Part shown: positions 9,598 to 18,944 of the stretch, in pieces
Layout: each line of letters begins with the position of its first letter
Numbering within the stretch: position 1 is the first letter of the stretch
From: Flavobacterium cerinum
GTDB taxonomy: Bacteria > Bacteroidota > Bacteroidia > Flavobacteriales > Flavobacteriaceae
Assembly: GCF_004028155.1 (NCBI RefSeq)
Contig: NZ_SBII01000004.1
Span: 1-64,000, forward strand
Direction of reading: 5' to 3'
Length of the DNA: 64,000 nucleotides
The notes under the pieces: model-generated
What the model was told of the DNA's origin: nothing
The model's database searches: none
Seen by the model: the letters and a program-made list of their open reading frames with translations, nothing else
Made by a program: the position numbers and the translations under genes

Positions 9598-10527
9598 ATG
9601 AAAATGAAACAATTTAAAAGTATTAGTATACTATTGCTGTTATTCCTTTCTTATAACAGTAATGTATGGGCGCAACAAGATCCGCAGTATACACAGTACA
9701 TGTATAACCCCATAAACATAAATCCGGCTTATGCGGGTTCTCGCGGTGTTACCAGTATTTTTGGATTATATCGTGCGCAGTGGGTAGGATTAGAAGGTGC
9801 ACCGGTAACGAGTGTAGCATCGGTTAATGCACCAGTTGGTAAAAACGTAGGTTTGGGGCTGTCATTTGTTAATGATAAAATAGGGCCTACAGATACTAAT
9901 GTTATTTCAGCAGATTTCTCTTATACTATCAGGGCTTCAGATACTTATAAATTAGCTCTTGGTATTAAAGGATCTTTACATCTTTTTAGTGTAGATTTTA
10001 CCAAATTAAATATCTATGATCCTTCCGATCCAAGATTTCAAAATAATATATCAAACCAGATAACACCTAATATTGGCGCAGGGGCTTATTTGTATTCTGA
10101 AAATACTTATGTTGGATTATCAGTTCCAAGTTTTTTAGAAACAAATCATTATGAGCATAATGACGTATCTGTCGCAAAGGAAAGATTTCACGCGTATCTT
10201 ATGGGAGGTCATGTTTTTGATCTTGCTTATAATTTAAAATTTAAACCTGCTGGATTGATGAAAATAGTGCAAGGAGCACCACTTCAGGTGGATCTTACTG
10301 CAAATTTTCTTTTAAATGATAAATTGACCTTTGGATTAGCTTACAGATGGGATGCCGCTTTTAGTGCACTTGCGGGTTTTCAAGTTACCGATGGTATCTT
10401 TGTAGGGTATACTTATGATATGGAAACCACTAAACTGGCAGAATACAATTCAGGATCTCATGAGATATTTTTGAGATTTGAAATATTCAAGAGATATGAT
10501 AAGGTAATGAATCCAAGGTTCTTCTAA
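9598..10527 (+). CDS. PorP/SprF family type IX secretion outer-membrane protein
   Basis: The protein has 309 residues with a signal peptide ending near VWAQQ. It shows the family signature DPQYTQYMYNP followed by NPAYAGS and WVGLEGAP, and then alternating beta strands of an outer-membrane barrel. It ends with the typical aromatic C terminus (NPRFF). In Flavobacterium, SprF-like proteins pair with type B CTD substrates encoded beside them, which fits the CHU_C gene just upstream. A second start ATG lies two codons downstream. A close paralogue is at 40928, in the other cassette. Confidence 0.92.
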   Translation: MKMKQFKSISILLLLFLSYNSNVWAQQDPQYTQYMYNPININPAYAGSRGVTSIFGLYRAQWVGLEGAPVTSVASVNAPVGKNVGLGLSFVNDKIGPTDTNVISADFSYTIRASDTYKLALGIKGSLHLFSVDFTKLNIYDPSDPRFQNNISNQITPNIGAGAYLYSENTYVGLSVPSFLETNHYEHNDVSVAKERFHAYLMGGHVFDLAYNLKFKPAGLMKIVQGAPLQVDLTANFLLNDKLTFGLAYRWDAAFSALAGFQVTDGIFVGYTYDMETTKLAEYNSGSHEIFLRFEIFKRYDKVMNPRFF

Positions 10528-10534
10528 TACATTT

Positions 10535-12094
10535 ATGAATAAATTACATTATATACGATTTACGGTTTTCATTCTATTATTTTCATTAACAACCCTAAAC
10601 GGGCAGGAAAAAAGGATGGAAACTGCGCAAAAGCTAATTGACAATTATGCTTATAGGGATGCCATTAAAGTGTATGAAAAATTAGCTAAGAAAGGGTATA
10701 GATCTCCGGCTCTTTTTGAAAAACTTGGCGATGCATACTATTTTAAAAACGAGCCTGATAATGCACTTAGATGGTATCGTGAATTATTTTACCTTAAAAA
10801 AGAGGTCCAGCCCATTTATTACTACCGTATGGCAATGGCATTGAAATCGCTGGGCAAATATGAAAAAGCCAATGAAATGCTGGATGAATACAGTAAGAGA
10901 AATGGCGGTGATCTTAGAGCTGAACTGTATGAGAAAAACAAAAATTACGTTGATGTAATTAAAAGTAATTCGGGCAGATATAAAATTAAAATTACCGATG
11001 CAAGCTCTACAGTGTCTGATTATGGACCTGCATTCTATGGAGATATGATTGTTTTTAGTTCAAATAGAGACAGTATAGGTCTTTCTAATAAAAAGGATAA
11101 ATGGACAAATCGATCTTTCAATACTCTCTATATGGCACAAGTAGGTGTTAAAGGGATGTTGAATAGAGTTGAGAAATTTCCAACTGGTATTGATGCCAAA
11201 TTTCATGTATCTACACCGGCATTTACCAAAGACAAGACTGTAATATATTTCACCAGTAATAATTATAATACTGGTGAAATGCAGAAAGATGATAAAAATC
11301 GCGTACTCTTAAAAATTTACCGTGCTGTTGTAGATGGTAAAAGATTAAAAGATGTTGAAGAATTACCTTTTTGCAGTAATAGCTATAATGTTGCACATCC
11401 GGCTTTAAGCCCGGATGAAAAAACATTGTATTTTGCTTCAGATATGTCTGGTACTTATGGAGAATCAGACATTTACAAGGTAAGTGTTAATGAAGACGGT
11501 ACTTTTGGAACACCGGAAAATTTAGGCCCCGGTATTAATACCGAAGGTAAAGAAACATTCCCATTTGTAACCGGTGATAAATTGTATTTTGCATCGAATG
11601 GCCACCCTGGTCTTGGAGGTCTTGATATTTTTGTTTCTAAAGAAGATAGTAACGGAATGTTCTCTAAAGTGATTAATGTTGGAGAGCCTGTAAATGGGCG
11701 TTGGGATGATTTTGCGCTTATTATTGACGAGAAAACTAAAATGGGGTACTTTAGCTCTAATAGAAAAAGTGGCCGTGGATATGATGATATTTACAGCCTC
11801 ATAGAGATGGGTGAACTAAACTTTGAATGTGTACAGCGATTGTCTGGTGTTGTAACCGATGAGAAAACAGGAGAGATTGCAGCAAATGCTAAAGTTATAT
11901 TGTTTGATCAAAATCATATAATGTTGAAAGAAACAACTACAGATGAAGCCGGGTTATATTCTTTTAATGTTAAATGTGGGAAGTCTTATTCTGTTAGGTC
12001 AGAAGCTGAAAGTTATGTTCCTAAAGAAACGAGCATCCTTATTAAGGAAGGATCAGGAGAAACGGATCTTCCTATAACTCAGGTTAAATTATAA
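10535..12094 (+). CDS. TPR/PD40 cell-envelope protein lacking the OmpA domain
   Basis: The protein has 519 residues. After a signal peptide (about 1-23), TPR-like helices occupy about 28-135 (KLGDAYYFKNEPDNALRWY). PD40/WD40-like beta-propeller blades cover about 150-430 (SPDEKTLYFASD, GGLDIF). A carboxypeptidase-regulatory-like beta-sandwich ends the protein. The paralogue at 41873 has the same layout but continues into an OmpA peptidoglycan-binding domain that is entirely missing here. The stop is followed within about 40 bp by a terminator, and I see no OmpA remnant between. The start lies 7 bp after the PorP/SprF stop, so the two are probably co-transcribed. PorE-type proteins of this layout help anchor the T9SS; this one could not bind peptidoglycan in the usual way. 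Confidence 0.87.
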   Translation: MNKLHYIRFTVFILLFSLTTLNGQEKRMETAQKLIDNYAYRDAIKVYEKLAKKGYRSPALFEKLGDAYYFKNEPDNALRWYRELFYLKKEVQPIYYYRMAMALKSLGKYEKANEMLDEYSKRNGGDLRAELYEKNKNYVDVIKSNSGRYKIKITDASSTVSDYGPAFYGDMIVFSSNRDSIGLSNKKDKWTNRSFNTLYMAQVGVKGMLNRVEKFPTGIDAKFHVSTPAFTKDKTVIYFTSNNYNTGEMQKDDKNRVLLKIYRAVVDGKRLKDVEELPFCSNSYNVAHPALSPDEKTLYFASDMSGTYGESDIYKVSVNEDGTFGTPENLGPGINTEGKETFPFVTGDKLYFASNGHPGLGGLDIFVSKEDSNGMFSKVINVGEPVNGRWDDFALIIDEKTKMGYFSSNRKSGRGYDDIYSLIEMGELNFECVQRLSGVVTDEKTGEIAANAKVILFDQNHIMLKETTTDEAGLYSFNVKCGKSYSVRSEAESYVPKETSILIKEGSGETDLPITQVKL

Positions 12095-12128
12095 TTTTAC
12101 AGAACGGTTAAAAGTCTATAAATATAAA

Positions 12129-12160
12129 AAGCCACTCAAAATTGAGTGGCTTTTTATATT
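12129..12160. terminator. Bidirectional intrinsic terminator
   Basis: GCCACTCAA at 12131-12139 pairs with TTGAGTGGC at 12142-12150. It is flanked by an A-run upstream and a T-run downstream, so it can end both cassette A and the convergent carbonic anhydrase gene. Confidence 0.9.
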
Positions 12161-12183
12161 ATTTTCTTTACAGTTGGCTGTAT

Positions 12184-12819
12184 TTATTTTCCTGAGTTGA
12201 TCCTATAGATTTCGGTAATGTCTTTGGTTATATTTTCAAAGTCGATGTTTAGATCGATAAGTTTACCTGTGCCAATGTCAAATATCCACCCATGTACAGT
12301 AAGTTTACGGTCAATGACAGCTTTTTGTACTTCAGATGTTTTAATTACATTAATACATTGTTCCTGTACGTTAAGTTCTGCAAGACGCTCATAACGACGG
12401 TTATCATCTTCTATAGCATCAAGTTCCTTACGGTGCAACCGGTAAACATCTCTAATATTACGTAACCAGGGGTTAAGTATGCCTAAATCGCTTTGCTGCA
12501 TAGCAGCTTTAATACCACCGCAGCCATAATGGCCACAAATAACTACGTGGTCTACTTTTAAGATGCTTACGGCATAGTTAATAACCGACATTACACTTAA
12601 GTCGGTATTAGGTACAACGTTAGCAATATTTCTGTGTACAAAAACTTCACCAGGCTGTACGCCCATAAGCTCTTCTGCGGTTACGCGGCTATCTGAGCAT
12701 CCAATGTATAATATTGAAGGTGATTGTCCCTGAGACAGATGCTCAAAGTAATTACTGTCAGTTTCAAGCTGTCTGGCAATCCAGTTCTCGTTATTTTTAA
12801 ATATCTGTTTAATGTCCAT
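12184..12819 (-). CDS. can: Beta-class carbonic anhydrase
   Basis: The protein has 211 residues, the usual length for bacterial beta-carbonic anhydrases, which interconvert CO2 and bicarbonate in the cytoplasm. The zinc-binding motifs are present: C-S-D-S-R near residue 41 (Cys plus the Asp/Arg dyad) and HYGCGG near residue 97 (His and Cys). EVFVHRNIANVV is also typical. There is no signal peptide. The gene stands alone between the convergent cassette A and an unrelated upstream gene. A -7-like element (TATTTTTG on the minus strand) lies about 25 bp before the start. Confidence 0.95.
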   Translation of the reverse strand: MDIKQIFKNNENWIARQLETDSNYFEHLSQGQSPSILYIGCSDSRVTAEELMGVQPGEVFVHRNIANVVPNTDLSVMSVINYAVSILKVDHVVICGHYGCGGIKAAMQQSDLGILNPWLRNIRDVYRLHRKELDAIEDDNRRYERLAELNVQEQCINVIKTSEVQKAVIDRKLTVHGWIFDIGTGKLIDLNIDFENITKDITEIYRINSGK

Positions 12820-12843
12820 ATTTGTATTTGTTCATTGCTTGTT

Positions 12844-12851
12844 CAAAAATA
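12844..12851 (-). promoter_or_regulatory. Putative -7 element for the carbonic anhydrase gene
   Basis: The minus strand reads TATTTTTG, an exact match to the flavobacterial -7 consensus TAnnTTTG, 25 bp upstream of the ATG. I found no TTG at the expected -33 distance, so the call is tentative. Confidence 0.4.
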
Positions 12852-12875
12852 AACAATAATAATTAAATATAGATT

Positions 12876-14132
12876 CTATTTGTCAAGGCTGTATATGGAG
12901 GTACTGGCTTTCGAATGAGTAATTAATAGGGCAAAATCGATAAATTTAGAGGTTGAGTCCTGGCTGTAATCTATTTTTTCTGTAACATTCTTAGCGATTA
13001 CCTGTATAAGATCTGAGCAGCCCATTTTTTGATATGGATTGTTTGAATTACTTAAATTAAATAATGTCATATCTGACAGTTTTTGGTTTTTAAACAGATC
13101 GATACCTTTAAAATATTCAGTTGGATCGTCTCCAATACCAATATCTCCCTCTATTTTAGAAGAAACAAAATTATCGTTATCATCAAATACATCTTCCCAT
13201 ATAACCTCAGATTTAGTGAAGTATCCTAATGTGGATATTACTCTATCTCTTGTATAATTTCCCTTATCGATCAACATTGAAAAGAAGGTAGGGTAGGTAC
13301 CCTCTTTCGTTTTTAGTAAGTGGAAAAAGCCATACCTGAAAAATTGTGTATTATTAGTGAGTTTGTAGATTTTTGAAATTTCAATATAGTTGTTATAAAT
13401 TTCTCTTTCGCGGTTATAATCACCAAAGCTTGTTTTTATAGTCTTTATAAGGTGGTTAAACGTCGGTTTGTTATTAATTAGTGATTCAAATTTTGAGGAA
13501 TCCGCTTCATAATTAGTAACAAAATCTTTCAGGAGCTGCTTAGAATAACTTTCGTAATACGGAGAAAAATCGGTAGTATCTTTTTCAACTGTGGCTTTTA
13601 AGGTAAGGGCAGAAGGCCATTTGTTGATATCTTTTATTAGTATAAGCAGGTGTCTATAGGTATACTTATAAGTAACTATAGGGTCAGCACCCAGTACGTG
13701 TAGTCTTTTGTTTTTTGGGAGCTTATCATTGATTTTTTTGAGCTCTTTCCATTTTAAAAATACTTCTACGGTACGTTCCTGAGGGACTCTTGTTCCATAG
13801 TTCTTAACCAGGTCTTTCAATAATTTTTCATCACCTGTCGCAAGATATTCATTAAAATAGTAAGCCAGGCTGTAATCTGTTTCAGGGAAGTAATATTTTA
13901 AATGGTTGTTTTTTATAAGTGATTTGATAAGGATAATTTCAGCTTCTTCTGTTTTTGCACTTCCGTGATAAGCTCCAAACCCAAAGACCTTGGCCTTTTT
14001 TTGAGGATAGATAAATGACTCATTTAATTGTGATGCATTTTGTTTTAAGTACTCTTCCTTACTTTGCTGTGGATATAGTAGTAAAGAGAACAGATTTACT
14101 ACTATAAGGAGTATACGTTTCAGTGATCTCAT
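12876..14132 (-). CDS. Secreted protein of unknown function, possibly erythromycin-esterase-like fold
   Basis: I chose the ATG at 14132, which gives a clean signal peptide (MRSLKRILLIVVNLFSLLL, ending near YPQQ); a GTG six codons upstream would put polar residues before it. The mature protein of about 395 residues is charged and mostly helical. The segments VFGFGAYHGSAKTEE and YYFPETDYSLAYYFNEYL loosely recall the G-E-x-H-G and E-containing motifs of the erythromycin esterase/TraB-like superfamily. The first catalytic Glu position appears changed, however, so I do not assign an activity. No operon partner is evident. Confidence 0.7.
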   Translation of the reverse strand: MRSLKRILLIVVNLFSLLLYPQQSKEEYLKQNASQLNESFIYPQKKAKVFGFGAYHGSAKTEEAEIILIKSLIKNNHLKYYFPETDYSLAYYFNEYLATGDEKLLKDLVKNYGTRVPQERTVEVFLKWKELKKINDKLPKNKRLHVLGADPIVTYKYTYRHLLILIKDINKWPSALTLKATVEKDTTDFSPYYESYSKQLLKDFVTNYEADSSKFESLINNKPTFNHLIKTIKTSFGDYNREREIYNNYIEISKIYKLTNNTQFFRYGFFHLLKTKEGTYPTFFSMLIDKGNYTRDRVISTLGYFTKSEVIWEDVFDDNDNFVSSKIEGDIGIGDDPTEYFKGIDLFKNQKLSDMTLFNLSNSNNPYQKMGCSDLIQVIAKNVTEKIDYSQDSTSKFIDFALLITHSKASTSIYSLDK

Positions 14133-14200
14133 AAAATTGTTATTTGACACAAATATCGATCATGAAATAATTATGTAATTGTATTATTGAGACAGCATAA

Positions 14201-14230
14201 AAAAAGCCCTGCAATAGAGCAGGGCTTTTT
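14201..14230 (-). terminator. Intrinsic terminator of the methylmalonyl-CoA mutase operon
   Basis: AGCCCTGC and GCAGGGCT (about 14205-14226) form a stem with A- and T-runs on the two sides. It lies directly after the mutase large-subunit stop on the minus strand and can also act on the other strand. Confidence 0.9.
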
Positions 14231-16366
14231 TTATTCGAATCCTTTGATAAGGACTTCCAGTATTTTAATTGCAGCATCGCTTATTCTGGTACCGGGACCA
14301 AAAACAGCTACAGCTCCGGCATCAAAAAGATATTGGTAATCCTGAGCAGGAATTACACCTCCTACAATAACCATTATATCTTCACGGCCATATTTTTTAA
14401 GTTCTTCTATAACCTGAGGTACAAGTGTTTTATGTCCCGCTGCTAATGATGATACTCCAAGTATATGAACGTCGTTCTCTACAGCCTGTTTGGCGGCTTC
14501 TGCCGGCGTTTGGAACAGTGGGCCAATGTCTACATCAAAACCAACATCGGCATAACCTGTAGCTACAACTTTAGCACCACGGTCATGTCCATCCTGACCC
14601 ATTTTTGCAATCATTATCCTTGGACGACGCCCTTCCAGTTTAGCAAACTCATTAGCAAGCTGTTTCGCTTTTTCAAAGCTCACGTCATTTTTAATTTCTT
14701 TACTGTACACTCCGCTAAATGATTTAATTTGCGCTTTATACCTTCCAAAAACTATTTCTAGTGCATCACTTATCTCACCCAGAGTGGCTCTGTGGCGTGC
14801 AGCCTCTACGGCCAGTTCCAGTAAATTTCCCTGTCCTGATTTTGCCGAAGCAGTAAGGGCATCAAGACATTTTTTTACTTTTTCAGTATTACGCGTAGCC
14901 TTAATAGTTGCCAATTGCTCTAATTGCTGACGGCGCACCATTTGGTTATCTACGTCAAGTATGTGTAACGGATCTTCTTTTTCAAGGCGGTATTTATTTA
15001 CCCCTACAATGATATCCTGTCCGCTGTCAATGCGTGCCTGTTTGCGTGCGGCAGCTTCTTCAATTCTAAGTTTTGGTATTCCGGCTTCTATAGCTTTGGT
15101 CATACCGCCCAGTTCTTCAACCTCTTCAATAAGAGCCCATGCTTTTTTTGTGATCTCATCGGTCAGGCTCTCTACATAGTAGCTTCCTGCCCAAGGGTCT
15201 ACTGTTCGGGTAATTTTTGTTTCTTCCTGTAAAAATATCTGTGTGTTACGCGCAATACGTGCAGAGAAATCTGTAGGTAGTGCAATTGCCTCATCCAGAG
15301 CATTGGTGTGAAGTGACTGTGTGCCACCAAAGGCAGCTGCAGCAGCTTCTATACAGGTACGCGCTACGTTATTAAACGGATCCTGTTCTGTTAAACTCCA
15401 TCCGCTTGTCTGGCAGTGGGTACGTAAGGCCAAAGATTTTTCGTCTTTCGGTTTAAACTGTTTTAAAAGTTTAGCCCATAACATCCTTCCTGCACGCATC
15501 TTGGCAATTTCCATAAAATGGTTCATACCAATAGCCCAAAAGAAAGAAAGGCGTGGTGCAAATACATCGATCTCCATACCGGCAGCAAGACCTGTACGAA
15601 TGTATTCTAAACCATCAGCAAGGGTGTATGCTAATTCGATATCGGCAGTAGCACCGGCTTCCTGCATGTGGTAGCCTGATATACTAATAGAGTTGAATTT
15701 AGGCATTTTACGGCTTGTAAATTCAAAAATATCTGCAATGATCTTCATTGATGGAGCAGGTGGGTAGATATAGGTATTACGTACCATGAACTCCTTTAGA
15801 ATGTCATTTTGTATCGTTCCCGAAAGCAGTTCCGGTTTCACACCCTGCTCTTCGGCCGCTACAATATAAAAAGCCATGATAGGCAGTACTGCACCATTCA
15901 TGGTCATCGAAACCGACATTTCGTCCAGAGGGATCTGGTCAAATAAGACCTTCATGTCTTCCACGCTATCAATAGCAACTCCGGCTTTACCTACGTCACC
16001 AACCACACGGTCATGATCACTGTCATAACCCCTGTGTGTAGCAAGGTCGAATGCTACCGATAATCCTTTTTGTCCTGCGGCAAGGTTACGGCGGTAAAAA
16101 GCATTACTTTCTTCGGCTGTTGAGAAACCTGCATACTGGCGCACAGTCCATGGGCGGCGCACATACATTGTGGCATAAGGGCCACGAAGGTTAGGTGCAA
16201 AACCAGCTCCAAAGTTTAAGTGCTCCAGATTCTCAATATCTTTTTCACTATAGTTTTCCTTAATCTCTATGCCTTCGGCAAAAAGGAAACCCTCTTTAGT
16301 ATTCTGGGTTTCAGGTTCAATATTTGTTGAGCCGTTAAGTTTTATATGTTGTATGTTTTTCCTCAT
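14231..16366 (-). CDS. mutB: Methylmalonyl-CoA mutase, large (catalytic) subunit
   Basis: The protein has 711 residues, the normal length for the alpha/large subunit. It interconverts (R)-methylmalonyl-CoA and succinyl-CoA using adenosylcobalamin. The N-terminal TIM-barrel part shows the family segments [34 protein letters not shown] and [16 protein letters not shown]. The C-terminal cobalamin-binding domain has the base-off motif GQDGHDRGA near residue 588, with the axial His, followed by the conserved GGVIPAQDY. The small-subunit gene ends 15 bp upstream, so the two are co-transcribed. No cobalamin riboswitch was recognised upstream. Confidence 0.97.
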   Translation of the reverse strand: MRKNIQHIKLNGSTNIEPETQNTKEGFLFAEGIEIKENYSEKDIENLEHLNFGAGFAPNLRGPYATMYVRRPWTVRQYAGFSTAEESNAFYRRNLAAGQKGLSVAFDLATHRGYDSDHDRVVGDVGKAGVAIDSVEDMKVLFDQIPLDEMSVSMTMNGAVLPIMAFYIVAAEEQGVKPELLSGTIQNDILKEFMVRNTYIYPPAPSMKIIADIFEFTSRKMPKFNSISISGYHMQEAGATADIELAYTLADGLEYIRTGLAAGMEIDVFAPRLSFFWAIGMNHFMEIAKMRAGRMLWAKLLKQFKPKDEKSLALRTHCQTSGWSLTEQDPFNNVARTCIEAAAAAFGGTQSLHTNALDEAIALPTDFSARIARNTQIFLQEETKITRTVDPWAGSYYVESLTDEITKKAWALIEEVEELGGMTKAIEAGIPKLRIEEAAARKQARIDSGQDIIVGVNKYRLEKEDPLHILDVDNQMVRRQQLEQLATIKATRNTEKVKKCLDALTASAKSGQGNLLELAVEAARHRATLGEISDALEIVFGRYKAQIKSFSGVYSKEIKNDVSFEKAKQLANEFAKLEGRRPRIMIAKMGQDGHDRGAKVVATGYADVGFDVDIGPLFQTPAEAAKQAVENDVHILGVSSLAAGHKTLVPQVIEELKKYGREDIMVIVGGVIPAQDYQYLFDAGAVAVFGPGTRISDAAIKILEVLIKGFE

Positions 16367-16381
16367 TTTACTGCAATACGA

Positions 16382-17758
16382 TTACTGATCACTGCTTACT
16401 TTTTCACTTTCCAGTCGTTCCTGCTCTGTTTTTTCAGCCAGTCTTCTTTCTATGACAGGCATGATCAATGTTTTTCTTGGGTTGCTTTTCACGAAAGGAT
16501 AAAGCTCCAGGTCATGGCTCATACGGTCATTTTTGTTAGGGTATTTGTTAGTGCCCAGTAAAACTTCTTTACCGGTATCAAACAATTCCTGTTCTTTAAC
16601 CGCACTTTCCTGTATTTTACGCTGAATGGTTCCTTCTATAAGCTGTGTTAAAAAGCCGCCATTCGCTTCAATATCTTTAAACAGTGCCAGGGCTTTTTCT
16701 GCCAGCTGCTGTGTAAGCTCTTCTATATAATAAGCGCCATCGGCAGGATTGTTTACCTTATCGAAATAGCTTTCGTGTTTTAAAACTAATAACTGGTTAC
16801 GTGCAATACGATCGCCAAATTCATTGTCTTTATGGTATAATGCATCATAAGCTAAATTAGCTACAGTATCTGCTCCACCCAAAATAGCACTCATACATTC
16901 TGTAGTCGTACGAAGCATGTTTACATTATAATCGTATAGGGTCTTGTTACGTTTTGTAGGTGTCGCGATGATGTGGCAGTCATAGCTATGATCATACTCT
17001 GCTGCGAGAAGGTTAAACAATAATCTCATCGCGCGTAGCTTTGCAATCTCAAAGAAATAATTTGTACCTACCGCAACCTGAAGAACAATAGGTTTGTGTA
17101 TAGTAGCAACACGGTTAAAATATTCATTAGCGTGTGCCATGGTATAGGCAATTTGCTGTACAATATTTGCTCCTGCATTTTGATACAGGCTGCTGTCTAT
17201 ACTTAAAAAGTGAATGTTAGTACAGGCAATGGCAATTGTATTTAATGCTTCAAGATCCCTTTCTAATGATGTAAACCAGTTTCCTTCTTTTGCCAATTGG
17301 CCAATAGGATCCAGTTGTACATAGAAATTAGCGCTTCTTTGTTTGGCTATAGCATCAAGCTTTTTTACGAAATCGATTGATAGAAAACCCAAATGAAAAT
17401 ATACGGTAGTTCCCTGCGGAATTAATGAAAGCAGTTTTTCTACATCAGTATTTTCGTCTTCAATAGTAAAGCGAAGGCTTTCTGCACCGCGTTTTAAAGT
17501 AGAGGCAGCCCTGCCTGCCGATTTTTCTATATCGTGTACAAAAATATTCTGGCAAATGGTAAATTCTGCTGCTTTTCCGGCAATATGGGCTGTTGCATTA
17601 AACTCGTCCCTGTGGTAAAAAGGTTTTATCTTAATGCCCTCAGGACTTTCCCAAATAAGAGTGTCATTATAGTCGGCACCTTTAAGTTCGTACTGTATCT
17701 GCTGTTTCCATTGTTTAGAAGAAACGGGCTCAAATTCATTAAATAGGTTTTCGCTCAT
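16382..17758 (-). CDS. mutA: Methylmalonyl-CoA mutase, small subunit
   Basis: The start chosen is the ATG at 17758, giving 458 residues beginning MSENLFNEFEPVS. A longer in-frame version would use a TTG inside the preceding gene. The barrel resembles the catalytic subunit (WESPEGIKIKPFY, LDPIGQLAKEGNW, EYDHSYDCHIIATPTKRN), but it ends without the cobalamin-binding domain and the DGHDRG motif, as expected of the non-catalytic partner. It lies between a DivIC-like gene (10 bp upstream) and mutB (15 bp downstream) and forms the heterodimeric enzyme with mutB. Confidence 0.94.
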   Translation of the reverse strand: MSENLFNEFEPVSSKQWKQQIQYELKGADYNDTLIWESPEGIKIKPFYHRDEFNATAHIAGKAAEFTICQNIFVHDIEKSAGRAASTLKRGAESLRFTIEDENTDVEKLLSLIPQGTTVYFHLGFLSIDFVKKLDAIAKQRSANFYVQLDPIGQLAKEGNWFTSLERDLEALNTIAIACTNIHFLSIDSSLYQNAGANIVQQIAYTMAHANEYFNRVATIHKPIVLQVAVGTNYFFEIAKLRAMRLLFNLLAAEYDHSYDCHIIATPTKRNKTLYDYNVNMLRTTTECMSAILGGADTVANLAYDALYHKDNEFGDRIARNQLLVLKHESYFDKVNNPADGAYYIEELTQQLAEKALALFKDIEANGGFLTQLIEGTIQRKIQESAVKEQELFDTGKEVLLGTNKYPNKNDRMSHDLELYPFVKSNPRKTLIMPVIERRLAEKTEQERLESEKVSSDQ

Positions 17759-17768
17759 GCGTGAAATT

Positions 17769-18116
17769 TTAAAGTGATTTCGTGTCCTCGTCTTTAGGCA
17801 CGTCGTCCTCAAATTCTATAATGTATATATCTTCTTTGTCGCGTTTCATGTAGTACTTCTCGCGTGCATATTTTTCGGTCTGGTCTGAGTTATTAAGTTG
17901 CTTAATACTCGTACTGTCTTTCTTAATTTCCTGAATGTAATATTCTTTATTCTCTTCTAATTCCCGGATCTCTTTGTCAAGAACCCTGTGTTCAAAGTAC
18001 GAATAATTGTCCAAGAAAATAAGCCATACCGTTGCAAAAATGATAACCAGCACATACCTGTTCCCAAATATTTTAAGGAAAGGGTAACGAGAGGTTATTT
18101 TTTTGAATGGATTCAT
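17769..18116 (-). CDS. DivIC/FtsB-like septum formation initiator protein
   Basis: The protein has 115 residues. A short basic N terminus is followed by one membrane segment (YVLVIIFATVWLIFLD, about 21-37). A coiled-coil-prone stretch rich in Glu and Lys (about 45-70) and the segment EKYAREKYYMKRDKEDIYII complete it, the signature layout of FtsB/DivIC divisome proteins. An acidic C-terminal tail follows. The gene precedes the methylmalonyl-CoA mutase genes with only 10 bp between, so cell division and propionate metabolism genes probably share a transcript. The family call is firm; the exact divisome role is by homology only. Confidence 0.88.
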   Translation of the reverse strand: MNPFKKITSRYPFLKIFGNRYVLVIIFATVWLIFLDNYSYFEHRVLDKEIRELEENKEYYIQEIKKDSTSIKQLNNSDQTEKYAREKYYMKRDKEDIYIIEFEDDVPKDEDTKSL

Positions 18117-18238
18117 TTTTAAGTGCTGATTCAGGTTACAAAGTAATGGTTTTTTTTGGACTTATGCATTGCTATTGCAACTACAAAATCCACAAGTTGT
18201 ACACAAAATCCAGAATTGTAATCTGATACTGTATTGGT

Positions 18239-18871
18239 TTATTCTTCTTCTTTTAAAAGGTGAGGTGCAAGCTTTTGTTTAATAACGGCTCTAACTACAT
18301 CTATAGCTACAGTATTGTACCTGTCGTGGGGTATAATAATGTCTGCGTGTGCTTTGGTTGGTTCAATAAACTGCTCATGCATAGGTTTTAACGTGTTTTG
18401 GTAGCGGTTTAACACTTCTTCCATATCACGGCCTCTTTCAGCTATATCGCGTTTTAGTCGACGGATAAGTCTTTCGTCAGGATCTGCATGTACAAATATT
18501 TTGATATCAAACAAGTCCCTGACTTTTGGATCAGACAGAATAAGTATGCCCTCTACGATCATTACTTTTCGCGGATGTGTTACGATCGTGTCTTCTGTCC
18601 TGTTGTGAATTACAAACGAATATACAGGCTGCTCAATAGTTTCACCTGCTTTAAGCGCTCTAAGATGAGAACAAAGCAGTTCAAAATCTATAGATCTTGG
18701 ATGGTCAAAATTTACTTTTGCTCTGTCTTCATAACTTAAACCTGAAGTTTGTCTGTAATACGAATCCTGAGAGATGATACCTACTTCTTCAGGAGGCAAT
18801 TCATTCATTATTTGCTGTACTACGGTGGTTTTTCCGCTTCCGGTACCGCCGGCAATTCCTATAATAAGCAT
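18239..18871 (-). CDS. udk: Uridine kinase
   Basis: With the ATG at 18871 the protein is 210 residues, the standard length, starting MLIIGIAGGTGSGKTT. A TTG nine codons upstream is less likely. It phosphorylates uridine and cytidine in pyrimidine salvage. The Walker A motif GGTGSGKTT is close to the N terminus. SQDSYYR and NFDHPRSIDFELL (nucleoside site) and RLIRRLKRDIAERGR (lid) are all present. A -7-like element lies about 25 bp upstream. It is separated from the downstream divIC gene by about 120 bp. Confidence 0.96.
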   Translation of the reverse strand: MLIIGIAGGTGSGKTTVVQQIMNELPPEEVGIISQDSYYRQTSGLSYEDRAKVNFDHPRSIDFELLCSHLRALKAGETIEQPVYSFVIHNRTEDTIVTHPRKVMIVEGILILSDPKVRDLFDIKIFVHADPDERLIRRLKRDIAERGRDMEEVLNRYQNTLKPMHEQFIEPTKAHADIIIPHDRYNTVAIDVVRAVIKQKLAPHLLKEEE

Positions 18872-18895
18872 TATTAGCAGGTTTTTTGGTTTCTG

Positions 18896-18903
18896 CAAAA
18901 ATA
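18896..18903 (-). promoter_or_regulatory. Putative -7 element for udk
   Basis: The minus strand reads TATTTTTG, matching TAnnTTTG, 25 bp before the chosen ATG. The -33 TTG is absent at the expected distance (a near match only). Confidence 0.35.
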
Positions 18904-18944
18904 GTAATTATAAATTGCGTTTAAAGTTATCTTTTAAGTATGCT

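Noticed and set aside
12095..12130. Frameshifted remnant of an OmpA domain after the cassette A PD40 gene
   Set aside because: Only about 35 bp separate the stop from the terminator and no frame there resembles OmpA.
16382..17812. Longer version of the mutase small subunit starting inside the DivIC-like gene
   Set aside because: It would use a TTG and overlap the upstream coding region; the ATG at 17758 fits the family start.
18117..18238. Cobalamin riboswitch near the methylmalonyl-CoA mutase genes
   Set aside because: The gap is about 120 bp, too short, and no B12-box-like sequence is seen.
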